NCBI GenBank assembly: GCA_008360955.1
Contig: LUCM01009820.1
Span: 248,001 to 312,000 of the forward strand
From: Fasciolopsis buskii
Taxonomy: Eukaryota > Platyhelminthes > Trematoda > Plagiorchiida > Fasciolidae
Direction: 5' to 3'
DNA: 64,000 bases
The notes beneath the pieces were generated by a model. The model did no database searches. It worked only from the letters and a program-made list of their open reading frames with translations, and had not been told where the DNA came from. Below are positions 14,399 through 23,903 of the stretch, piece by piece (position 1 is the first letter of the stretch; the number at the start of each line of letters is the position of its first letter). Both the position numbers and the translations under genes were made by a program.

Positions 14399-14460
14399 GT
14401 TCAGCCGTCGATAGTTTAGGGTGTGGACACGAATATCGATAGTTCAAATCCCCACACAGA
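14399..14460 (+). repeat. Possible tRNA-derived SINE relic
   Basis: The sequence has a tRNA-like layout: GATAGTTTAGGGTG resembles an A box, and 14441-14451 AGTTCAAATCC closely matches the B-box consensus. Stem pairing is poor and the distance between boxes is short, so it is not a working tRNA. A chance match is possible. Confidence 0.3.
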
Positions 14461-14677
14461 TACATTTGGTTACTTCTTCATGCGACAGTCTGCCCGAAAG
14501 TGCCTTACATCGTTGCTTCCTTAGGAGAAGAGAAAATGAGTGCAGATGCTTAAACAGCAAACGGGTTTTCACTAATTCTGTGGGATTATTAACAAAATAG
14601 AATTTTTGAGTTTCTACGTGAACATCTTTTTTTAACCTGTTCTTTTATTTTGGCCCGCGATTTCTGCACGAACTCAG

Positions 14678-14833
14678 TGTAAACCGGCCTATGGGAACAA
14701 CTCAGCAAATCAACGTGCAGCCAAAGAAGATGAGGCCAATGATTGTCTTCAACCGCTGATGGATCATTTCGAATCGATATTGTCCGTTCTGGCCAATACG
14801 TGTGACAAGACCGTGTTGAAACGGGTTCTGAAA
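14678..14833 (+). CDS. UNC13: UNC13 exon, MHD2 start
   Basis: A 156-nt exon of 52 codons, phase 0 at both ends. Residues 49-100 of the visible protein begin CKPAYGNNSANQRAAKEDEA and end with CDKTVLKRVLK. The block around LQPLMDHFESIL and the CDKTVLKRVLK motif are hallmarks of Munc13 MHD2 (vertebrate proteins have CEKTVLKRVLKELWK at this place). The acceptor chosen is CTCAG before TGT because it keeps phase 0 with the previous AAG|GTAGGT donor. An alternative acceptor 27 bases downstream (CTCAG|CAAATC) would need a different upstream donor (GTAG|GTGAAT), so the first nine residues are less certain. The N-terminal part is poorly conserved, as expected for the linker before MHD2. Confidence 0.92.
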
Positions 14834-15990
14834 GTAGGTCTACAAAGTGTTCGATTGAGTACTATTTAGTCCGCCACAATGCTTTTATTTTCTTTCCCCA
14901 ACTTTATTTGTAAGATAGGTTTCAAATTTTGGACAAGTTAGGATTAATGGTTTTGAAAATCTAGTGATTATCGTAACTGAGACCAGAGTTTTTCACTAGG
15001 TTCTGTAGTCAGTGGACTAAGCCTTTAAATTACAAGCGTCACTTTGCCATTGGAGGTGACATTCCAATGTATATCCAAACACCGTAAACTCTAATAGTAA
15101 CAAGACTTACAGTTAACGATTTCTCCCCACTGCCGATTACTCAGTGAATGGTCCTAAGACATTTGCAACCTCAGCTCCGAATTCAATAATCAAGACATGC
15201 TGAAATCAACTCTAGCCACAAACATTGTTTGTATTTAGCCAGAAATAATTTGGGTTGACTGGACCCAGGGTCAGACTGGGAAATTCAGTTACCAAGTTTT
15301 ATTACCGTGACAGTTATTGCATCGCATATTTTGTTTCCTGAAGAAAGCACGATTTTCATGATCATCAGAGTTTTCAACTTCATTTCGAATGACTTTCTCC
15401 GATTAAACATACACCAGTATTCCACTGAGATAACTTGGCTTTGCGATTCACGAGAAAACTGTGCAGTAATTTTTCGAAAAATATACTGATTGGGATTTTT
15501 TCATGCGCTATCAATTGCCGCTGAGAAAATGTCTGCATTTGGACATAAATTGCCTTTCGGGTGGAAGCGCTACGAAATCATCGTTTTACGACACATCGTA
15601 CATCATCAGAAACAGATAATACTCAACTGTCTCCTCGTTTCTTTTTCTCTGTTGATCTGATCAATAAAAAAGAATGCACCATCCGAGAAAAGTGATCTAT
15701 TTTTCGTCATTTCATTTTATCGCATCGGCGCGCCGCGGCCTCTAGTCTCACGGGCATTGTTGCGCAGACGCCGACAGCTCTGATCTTTCTCCTTCTCTTT
15801 TTGTCTCCGTCATTATCGCCATCGATAACTTTGTCCCGTCCACAGCGAATTCGGCATGGTATGCCAAAACGAATCGTGCTGGTCAAGTTTTCCTTTTCTG
15901 TGATTGTAATCAATGCTAAATTCTTCTGAAAGTGAATCACCAACTGAATTTAGTTCTTTCAAATCAGATTGCAATAATTTTTTATTTCAG
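14834..15990 (+). other. UNC13 intron, about 1.2 kb
   Basis: Donor GTAGGT, acceptor TTTCAG, phase 0. No mobile element or RNA gene was recognised. A GC-rich patch lies at 15725-15775. Confidence 0.8.
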
Positions 15991-16062
15991 CAACTTTGGC
16001 GAATCACAATGTGCAACCTGGAAAAGCTGGTTGTCCTTCCGTTTGTGTCCGATCCAAAGCAG
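15991..16062 (+). CDS. UNC13: UNC13 exon, MHD2 (24 codons)
   Basis: A 72-nt phase-0 exon reading QLWRITMCNLEKLVVLPF then VSDPKQ. It continues the previous exon's KRVLK directly into the Munc13 ELWK.V.N..E...VLPP stretch, which makes the splice junction very likely. The acceptor is TTTCAG. The donor is unusual: CAG|GCAAGT, a perfect U1 match apart from the GC. Nearby GT alternatives, at about 16114 (TAC|GTATCC) or 16047 (TTTGT|GTCCGA), would either add unconserved residues or have weak consensus, so the GC donor is preferred. Confidence 0.88.
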
Positions 16063-16915
16063 GCAAGTCCGATTCTATTGATTTTCCGAATTACAAATTC
16101 AATAAAAGGACGCTTCTGTTTGTACGTATCCGATGATAAATTAGACCGTGTCTGATCCTGTATGTGGTCGTCCATTTTTCTATTGGAACGCTGAATACAG
16201 CTCGATCAACTAGCGGTTCTGGTGTGTTAACGTGTGGGCAGTGGTTTCCAGAAGACTAATATCAGGACCGCATATGCTTAGTTTCTACAAACCATTCTTA
16301 TTGTGGTTTTAAAACGCAGTCAGTGAAAGCTGGAGCATGAAATGTTGAACAAACCAGCGCAACAATAGTATCCTCTCATTTCGCTTTGAATGAAGTGCAG
16401 AAAATTTCGCTAGTAGTTAGAAATGTTGCAAAACTTGTCACAAAAATCGGCACCAAGCAGCAACAGTAGTAGCATCAACAGTTAACCTACACACAATGTG
16501 TGCCATCCAACAACGGTTTTTTACATTGTGTTGTTTTTGCAGAATACAAATAGACCGTGTTTTTTCCTCACATATTTGTGTTCTGTTCACGATGGGTCTT
16601 TGTGCTGGCTTTTGGCAGAATTTCGAACCGGTAGATCAATGCAAAATCTAGATATCATGACTAAATACTCGGCACATTATTTCCTGTTAACTGAAGACCA
16701 GCTAGAATCAAAAATGATCGAGGTTATCACAGTAGAAGTAATAAAACTTGGAAGCAGAGAGTTATTAAACACTGAAAAATGCTTAATAGGCAAAATAATT
16801 TCGGGTGCAATTTACCACTGAGTACTTTCAATATTCATGTCAGTTATTGCCTCAAAATCCAATCTTCATGAATTCCGAGCCGTGTGTGATGAGAATCATT
16901 TCACTTCTAATCTAG
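16063..16915 (+). other. UNC13 intron with GC-AG boundaries
   Basis: The donor is CAG|GCAAGT and the proposed acceptor is CTAATCTAG|CTTGCC, both phase 0. GC-AG introns are a known minority class in animals and typically have strong donor consensus like this one. The open frame 16498-16821 lies inside the intron, has no known motif and is not called. Confidence 0.65.
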
Positions 16916-17026
16916 CTTGCCGTTGGAACACTTCTCAGTGCGAACACTTCTGCCAAGCTGATTGGTGGCGCACAAAATTTGCTCAGTCATGTGGGTGGAC
17001 AAGCTGTGACCGGAAAACTGCTTCAG
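16916..17026 (+). CDS. UNC13: UNC13 exon, MHD2 linker (37 codons)
   Basis: A 111-nt phase-0 exon encoding LAVGTLLSANTSAKLIGGAQ, then NLLSHVGGQAVTGKLLQ. It matches the Munc13 segment following VLPP: a GTQ..F..AK.L block, then a LSKLKDHMV-like block. The donor is CAG|GTGAGC. I chose the acceptor ending at 16915 (TAATCTAG) because it preserves phase 0 and adds the GTLL block. Later AGs at 16938 (wrong phase for the upstream donor) and 16957 (AAG, in phase but losing the GTLL block) are the alternatives. This region is variable between UNC13 proteins, so the exact 5' edge is the least certain of all the exons. Confidence 0.75.
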
Positions 17027-18307
17027 GTGAGCAGACGTCTTTTGATTTGCCTATTCCCATGCATTGCTGTATGAAATTAGCTCTTCTCGCAGTCATCCGT
17101 AAATTAGTCGACTTATTTTCCTTGTTCCACCCATCTAGCCGAACAAAAATATATTTGCAACTGAACAAGCAGTAAAGAAAGAAGAACAATCGAATCACTT
17201 CCATAATTGGAAAAATGGTATTTCTAATCTTCCTTTGTGATCGATAAAACTGCTGAATTTGTATCTTTGGGTTTGAGAATACTAGCGTTAAATGTCGAAA
17301 CAACCTAGGGTTCCAAAGTCAGAATAAGAATTCATATACTCAATGAACTTTTGATCCTTAAAAAGTCTGCTTTTAATTTAGTACTTGCTATCTTAATAAG
17401 TTCAATGGAACACTGATGCAGGTGCTTTATTTTTTCACAGGACTGTTAAGAGTTTTTACAAAAGCGTAACATAGGGTTTTCAAAAAAGGGTCCTAATATG
17501 CAATAAACCTTTGGCAAATTAGGCTGGCTGGTACCATTTCCAAATTGGCTTAAGCATTTCGTCTACAGCATATAAGACCTGGCAAGCCCGCGAACATCCA
17601 TTTTTGACAAGCTTGATGCATAAATGGAGTGGCAAGGTACGCTGCTTGGGGTCGCTTGGGGTCAGTGCACTGGAGAGGGGTGGGAAACCGTAAGACGTGA
17701 CCCTGAAACATGGAGTGCCCTAAAATCGCATGAAGTCTCACGAGGTCATGTTTGTAGCCCCTGGACGATAACGAATTGCCATCTGCCACCAAAGTAATTG
17801 GTGTATTTGGACTTCAAACCTCTGACTTTGTGGTGTGGCAGAAGCAGCTGACTGCTATCGGTTTTTATACAGAAAAGATATTTTCGTCGAATGCGTTATT
17901 ACTTAAATCCTCAATCGCTGCAATTCTGCTTCTTCGAATGTTAACCAATGGCTTTGAATATTTTTGTGGAAAATGTTGCACCATCAGTTAACTTGACGTC
18001 AGATTCGTTTTTCTGTTGCTGGCAGTTCGCGTGTTGATGAGGAAACCAACATGAAAAAGAGCAATCTCACTTCATTTCATTCCACTGTGTGCGAGTGGAT
18101 TTTGGTAGCCACCACCACACTGCGGAGTAAATATTTTCCATATAATGGTCATAACTTTTACTTCTAGAAAAACACAACATCAAACTGACAGCAGTGAACT
18201 GGCAATTTATTTTCCTTATGATATCATCTTCAGAGTCAACGCCTTTTGCGTCTCAGTGAAGTAGGTTTTTTCAATCTAAAATCTACTATTTTTCTGCCAT
18301 CAAATAG
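17027..18307 (+). other. UNC13 intron, about 1.3 kb
   Basis: Donor GTGAGC, acceptor AATAG, phase 0. It contains a minus-strand open frame (17550-17792) over a locally GC-richer block, without recognisable motif. No RNA gene was found. Confidence 0.75.
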
Positions 18308-18533
18308 GATGTAACCAAGGAACCCGATCGCGGACTGACTCCTTATCAGTGTGAACTGCTAGATCTGTGTTTGGATACTATTCGTACCTACTTCCATGCT
18401 GGAGGTCGGGGCTTGAAACGTTCGTTCCTCGATCGAAGTCCGGAGTTGCACAGTCTGCGTCAAGTGTTGGCTCTGTATTCTCAAGCCACGGACGAACTGC
18501 TACGCGATTTTGTCGCTATACAGACAGCACAAG
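18308..18533 (+). CDS. UNC13: UNC13 exon, end of MUN/MHD2 (most conserved exon)
   Basis: A 226-nt exon, phase 0 at the start and one extra base at the end, encoding visible residues 162-236. It starts [20 protein letters not shown] and contains [20 protein letters not shown], then [20 protein letters not shown] and ends IQTAQ. The Munc13 consensus LTPKQC, TI..YFHAGG.GLKK.FLEKSP.L and LSLYTQ.TD.LI..FV matches almost throughout, so this exon alone identifies the gene. It closes the MUN domain. Acceptor CAAATAG, donor CAAG|GTAATT. No frameshift or stop is present. Confidence 0.97.
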
Positions 18534-19845
18534 GTAATTCGATTTCATCGTTTAGCTGAATGGCATTCAGCCACCTTACCACGTGATGCCTATTTCCGAG
18601 TCCGGTTCTTTTCGTGCAACACCTGAGGTTCCCTTTCACATTAGTTTTGTGTTCATCTTTTATATTCTGCCTCGTCTATCATTAAACCGGCACTGCACAA
18701 GTTTCAGGAAAGGGATTGAGGATAAACGAGGGACAGCTGACCGACAGCGGTTTGCAAGCAGCGCCATCATTGATCTCTCCGTAGCTGCCAAACTTCGTTG
18801 AAGTTTTGTTTAGTTCGTAGTGCTACCAACTTAAGGCGGTTTTCACAACATAGGTCAAAATTTATTTTGGCCTGTTGCATAAACAAGAGGGGAAGATACT
18901 TAGTATGCAGCGATAGAAGCCGCATGGATTTTCTGGGACAAAAATGTCAGAGACTGATGTCTTCAAGAAACAGAAGAACTGGACACACAACCTCCTTGCC
19001 CAGCAATTTTTCAAACAGAAGTATTGTCTTCAAGTCTCAAAGATGCTGTGGTTTCAAAGCCTGACGTCAGAAAATTCATCTGGGTCAAAGTATTCACTAA
19101 CATAAATATTTCGAATATGTAACCAAATAAGGTGTTGGTTAGTCTACAGGCTGACACTTTTGTTTGCACAACATTATTGCAGAAACTTGTGAAAGAACGT
19201 CTTGGGAGATTTCGTTGTAACAGTTGCTTTTTAAACCAAAATACGACTGACATTTTTAAGTCTATAGTTAACAATGGTAAGTAAGAGGCTTGCGTGTGTA
19301 TTGTTTTCATCGAAGTGATGAACAGTGATCGTTTTGCTTGATTTTTCCTCATTCCCACAGCTACCGATACTTAAATTGTGGTATTTAAATTTCTCATTTA
19401 GTTTGTCACCCAGAAGGATGATAGGTCTTGTATTCGTTTGCTTCAACAAACCTAACACAAAACTCCAAATGCGCGTCAAAATTCTCAAACATCACAGACT
19501 GTTGTTATTGTTGCAAATCGCAAATGCTACGGACTGCGTTACAAAGAAGCTTAGAGCATCAACAAACGTTATTACGTGTGATAATTCAGATTTTTCCGTC
19601 GTCTAGCCCCCTCAGACTAATTTTGAATGGTCATGACTTGGGCTGAAACAAACGCACATTTCTTGGCTGAGATTATAGCCACTGTCAAAATTCGTACGGG
19701 GTTGTGGAGAACTCACACGTGATGCGCACTTTTGCAGTGAACGTATTTTGTAATTATTCCTGTTCGCTGATGTTAAAACTAGCCCAAGCCTGTGAGAAGG
19801 CAAAAACCTGGAGGTGATAAGGAACAACACTAATTAAATAAATGA

Positions 19846-19883
19846 ATATATATGTGTGCGTGTGTGCATATATAGCATATATC
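19846..19883. repeat. TA/TG dinucleotide-rich tract
   Basis: Mixed alternating TA and TG/CG steps of about 38 bases; low complexity inside an intron. Confidence 0.75.
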
Positions 19884-19987
19884 TGATCATAGATATAAAG
19901 CCGAGGAAACCATGAAAAAAGAGGAAAGAATAAGAAAGAAATAAAAATCTGTGTAAGGTTGTTCAAACTTGTCGGCTCTTCTACACC

Positions 19988-20306
19988 ATGTCTGCATGCT
20001 ATCGATCAGCCATTTTGATCCGAGGTTTCTGTGTGGGCGGTGTACCACCTGGATCCTCAGACCGAAGTGGATGGGCGTTGTATGTGGCCTCGTCCGGAAA
20101 TTTTGGTCAGAAGAGAGAATCATCAAGCAAGCCTTTGGCAGCTGGTGATCAGTATTCTAACTGGTGGTCTTTATATCACGTCACGGCTGCTGCTGCGGCT
20201 GCGGCTCAGCTCAACACAGAAGTTCCAGCAGAGCTCGTTGTCAAGACGTTCCTTTTGTACCCTTAAGGTGGAGTGCAATGTCTCGAAGAGGACCCCGGGG
20301 CCATGA
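19988..20306 (+). other. Unidentified GC-richer segment open in several frames
   Basis: Open frames overlap here in all three plus frames (19988-20266, 20031-20306, 20164-20421) and on the minus strand (19887-20126). One frame reads VYHLDPQTEVDGRCMWPRPE followed by a REN...LWQLV stretch that looks protein-like. A GCT/GCG-rich run (20184-20212) gives seven alanines in another frame. No convincing acceptor precedes it. It may be a fragment of a transposon or of another gene's coding sequence, or an alternative UNC13 exon. I do not recognise the product. Confidence 0.3.
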
Positions 20307-22932
20307 ACTATTTAATGAAAAGTCATACTCACTACGTCACAATTCTACCAACAGACTGCTATGGAATTTTACATGGATAATGTTTATCCGGAGAAAACCT
20401 ATCAACTATTACCATTTATAATGAGCGAAGTGTGGTAGTCCGAAAATTTTATGGACCAAGCAAACATTCGAAGGCAGTCAGTTTCTTTTAAAACATTTTC
20501 AAAAGCAAATGGCACAACATACGAAACTAATGAGACTCGATAATGCAAACGACAGAATAAACAAATAAAACAGCATTTTAGGTATATGACAGCCTGAAGT
20601 GGTCTACACTAAAATTAAAATGTACGAATGATTAGTATAAACAACTACACGCGAACAGTCCACTTACAGCATGAGGTTTTCCGTGATGATCTAATTTCGG
20701 TCGAAAGCAGCACGATCACTGAGTGACGGCTTCCCAGGCGGTTGAACTGGGGAATGTGCATATTTCGTTGAAATATTAAAACAGTTGTGCACCAGAAAGT
20801 AATTTAAAAAAATAAGGAAAACTGGTTAGGCTAATCCGTCAGAACCCTTTTCAGCTTCGGAAACAGATATATGGAGAAAGCTCTTGGCATAAAATAAAAT
20901 CCCTTGGTCACATTCATAGAGGTGGTAAGGAATATATACTGTTCTACTGAAATTAGTTTTACCTGTTTGGGTTTGAACAGTCTGAGTGTCTTTGGTGGTG
21001 CATTTGGTGACAATGCAAGGGGCAAATCGGAACCTGAGGGATCAGGACGGCCCAAACCGATTGAGATCAGGAAGCTATACCCATATGACGGGTAAATACC
21101 GCTATTTTAAGGCGAACACAGGTGATTACATCGTGGTGTCCGTTCTGATCCACAGTGAAATATTTATTTGTACCGAGCATTTGACTTAAAGCCCATTGTA
21201 AGGTGGCTGGAGGGGTCTACGAATGCTGTCAACATGAAGAACAATAGAATATGTGGACAGCTGATTGAGACTGTTTGTATAAAGCAAAACATTCAGTCGG
21301 TGAAGGCTGAATGCAGCGCATATGTTTCTTCAAACAGACAGCGAGTAGCGACAGATCAAATTCGTAGATTTAGTTGCCGGCAGACGCTGTTCGACAAGCA
21401 CGGTTCAGTGAGGTAAACGAGTTCGGCAAGTGTATAGACAAATTCACTTTGATAGCTTTGCGAATTCCAAAGAGTATCTACGGAAGTCTCTGCCGATATT
21501 TGTAAATGGCTTGGGCATCAGGGCAGACTTCAGTCCCCTATGGAAACACCAAAAGAAACTATCTGGACGAGTTTAAATTGTCTGTGTGGTTTGTTTGCAG
21601 CCAATCCTCCAAAGCACACCCTGGAGTAAAACTAGGGTGAACTTCTAACCGCGATCGGAAATATTCGTGGTAAACATATCAAATGAAGCAACTCATGTTT
21701 CCTCAGATGCCTGCACCACAGATCTAGACGAAGTGCCTTCTATAGGAATTAATGGCGGCTAAGCAGCACAATTAAATAAATGAGAAGACTGTTGGAAGGA
21801 CGTAGAGGAACGGCTGAATCAAAGTGAAACGATCATATGGAGGAATGTACCAGCAGGAGTTTTTTGGAAATGCACTTTGTCTAATTGCGAATGTCTTTTC
21901 GCATGTTTGACCAAACAGACAAAAAATGCTCTGTTTTGCGTAGACCATCTTGGAAAAATTTCAAAACTTTCTCAACTTCCAAACGCAGTCCCCATCGATA
22001 AGCAACTGGTCCCCTAGAAGTCCCGTTTGTTACTATCATTGTCGGTTAAAAGGGAAAATTGTGTACCCCACCAACATAGAAGTCAGCCTTTGGTTGCGAC
22101 GACTGTAGCCGGCACTCACCATGGCGCTGCACCAGACAAACGGTGTTCTTCAATTCCAAAAACATTATGATTGACAAAATAAAGAAACAGTTGGTATGTG
22201 CAGATGCCACGAACTACGTAAGATGACTTTTTTTTATTCCATGGAAATGGGAGTTTTAGTCGAGACAGTCGATCCAAATTCGGATCATTCTTACATTTGT
22301 ATTGTTGGTTAATGGAATAAATCCATTTTACACCGTGGGCGTAATGTGATTTCTGTCCAATTAATATCCTGTTATCGCTTTGCCAGATTTCAGTTATGAG
22401 CTCCTTATAATAATGGAATACCACTTTCTGAAGATTCATGAACAAAAGTCACGAATACAATATCAACTTTCCAGTTCAAAATTGACAGCATATACGGAAC
22501 CATATGGCCACATCATCCAACATGTTGTCACTACATATATTAATTAGTATTCTTACACAATTGGGAGAGCGAGTATTCGCAAGTATTTGTCGCAAAAAAT
22601 CTCTCCAAAATGCTCTTGGTTAAGTTGATGCAATTATGTCCGGATCGATTTGAGCAATTTGCGGTATTATATGGTTTGTTCATCGTCTTATTTTGTCGAT
22701 TTCTCAAGTTTTGTCAATCACTGCTGCGTTAGACAAGTGAGACGAAGTCACAATTTTACTACCGGTTTCAAACTGTCGATCTGAGAGACTTCGCAGTTAC
22801 CTAGGAGATAGTGAACCCAAAAAGAAATGCCGCTAAAGGGGTGTTCATTAGTTCGGGATAAATGAGTGATGATTACCTTTTGTGTTCTTGAGACACAAAT
22901 CCGTATGAGGTCAACATTTTTCTCCCTTGCAG

Positions 22933-23028
22933 ACTCTTTTGCCAACGAAGATCCTGTTGGTTTCTTGACAATTCAAGTGGAAATATTTAAACATCCAGGA
23001 ACGGGGGAATACAAAGTGAATGTCAAAG
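22933..23028 (+). CDS. UNC13: UNC13 exon, start of C-terminal C2 domain
   Basis: A 96-nt exon with two leading bases and one trailing base. It encodes DSFANEDPVGFLTIQVEIF then KHPGTGEYKVNVK (visible residues 237-268). The DPVG...IQV..F.HPGTGE.KV.VKV pattern is the beginning of the third C2 domain of Munc13. Acceptor CCTTGCAG, donor AAAG|GTAAGT, both strong. Codon phases join seamlessly with both neighbouring exons. Confidence 0.96.
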
Positions 23029-23749
23029 GTAAGTCAGCTGACGCACTCGTTAACATCCGTAATGCCTTTGTGAGAATCAGCAGTGTTCGGCGATACTTTT
23101 TCCTTCATATATGTGTACAGCTGAACCTGGGTTATTCATTCGATGCTGATTTTGTTTTTATTGCATCTGTGTTTTGCCATAACTTGTTTGATAGAAATAA
23201 TAATAATAAATCGTTAAAGTGTTTTCTAAATCAAATGCGCCGAAATTATCGATCGAGTAATTCTTAGCAGCTTTCTGCCGACCTGTCTACAATTCATCAA
23301 GTTGAAAATGACATTGCTTGCTCCGGTGAATTAATTAACAAATGGAAGATTGCTTGAGTAACGTTTGCAAAAACAATCTGTTTTATGTACCGAGTGGGCA
23401 ATGTGTATTTTTGTCCCAATATGCCGTGTGTCGGCTACCCTCGTTCGTAGATTGTCTGTTCAAATCATGACTGTTGTTAGTTCTTTGGGGCCGAATATTT
23501 CCCAACTGATTGTGTAGCAATTTTATTCGACTGTATTAACTCAAAAATTACTAGGGATATGCAGTAGTACATGCATCAACTGTTAATCCGTTTCTATGGC
23601 GATCCTTGAAGAGAACACTTGAGAAATTCGGGTAGGATAATCGATTTTGAGTCCATAAATATTTTGCCGTAAGCCTTCCGTTTCACTGGGCTTTATCCGT
23701 CTCCCCCTCTCCCCCTCTCTTGCGCTTACTCCTAATAAAGTTCACACAG
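23029..23749 (+). other. UNC13 intron, about 0.7 kb
   Basis: Donor GTAAGT, acceptor TTCACACAG, with a long pyrimidine run (CCCCCTCTCC) at 23703-23721. The 133-codon open frame 22866-23267 runs through the exon into this intron and is not a separate gene. Confidence 0.85.
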
Positions 23750-23903
23750 CTTCCGACTTGAATTGGACCATGACAACTGGTGTATTTCGACCATTTGTTG
23801 AAGTGTACATTTTTGGTCCACTTCTAGCGGATCGAAAGCGGAAGGCCGCCACAAAATCCAAGTCTGTGACTACCATGCCTGCTTTCAACGAAACTTTTGC
23901 CTT
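23750..23903 (+). CDS. UNC13: UNC13 exon, core of C-terminal C2 domain
   Basis: A 154-nt exon encoding [20 protein letters not shown], then [18 protein letters not shown] and ending MPAFNETFA plus two bases. It matches Munc13 C2C: ANDLKW....G.FRPFVEV...GP...DKKRK..TKSK...W.PK.NE.F.F. A calcium-binding C2 domain would have Asp residues in the loop after the first conserved DL and a SDPYV motif. Here the loop reads [12 protein letters not shown] with no Asp, in line with the known calcium independence of this domain in Munc13. It is thought to act in membrane or vesicle contact. Acceptor CACAG, donor CTT|GTGAGT. Confidence 0.97.

Larger units (their letters stand above)
5741..14677 (+). other. 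UNC13 intron, about 8.9 kb
   Basis: Donor GTAGGT and acceptor CTCAG with phase 0 on both sides. The intron contains a TCA/ATC-rich tract (8452-8551), a (TA)n tract (12426-12446) and a somewhat GC-richer block at 8690-8900. A sequence resembling a tRNA 3' half (GAATTCGAATC) lies near 6197-6207. Open frames at 8985-9188 (plus) and 9235-9649 (minus) have no recognisable motif. A stretch near 9.8-10.13 kb ending in AATAAA could be LTR-like, but I could not find a paired copy. Confidence 0.6.
18534..22932 (+). other. UNC13 intron, about 4.4 kb
   Basis: Donor GTAATT, acceptor TTGCAG; one base on the left and two on the right complete a codon. In vertebrate Munc13 proteins an alternatively spliced insert falls at about this place. 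The intron holds a TA/TG-rich tract (19846-19883) and an unexplained segment at 19988-20306. Other open frames (19325-19646, 20904-21416, 22116-22445) show no known motif. Confidence 0.75.

Noticed and set aside
14399..14460. Functional tRNA gene
   Set aside because: B box is good, but stems do not pair and the length between boxes is too short; listed only as a possible relic.
16498..16821. 107-codon plus-strand frame between UNC13 exons
   Set aside because: It lies within the GC-AG intron, has no similarity to UNC13 and would break the otherwise continuous domain.
16837..17175. 112-codon frame overlapping the fourth UNC13 exon
   Set aside because: It uses another reading frame; the UNC13 frame with phase-0 splice sites explains the sequence better.
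19846..19883. TA/TG tract as a regulatory element
   Set aside because: Simple low-complexity repeat; nothing supports a function.
22866..23267. 133-codon plus-strand frame
   Set aside because: It is the 96-base UNC13 exon read through into its introns on both sides.
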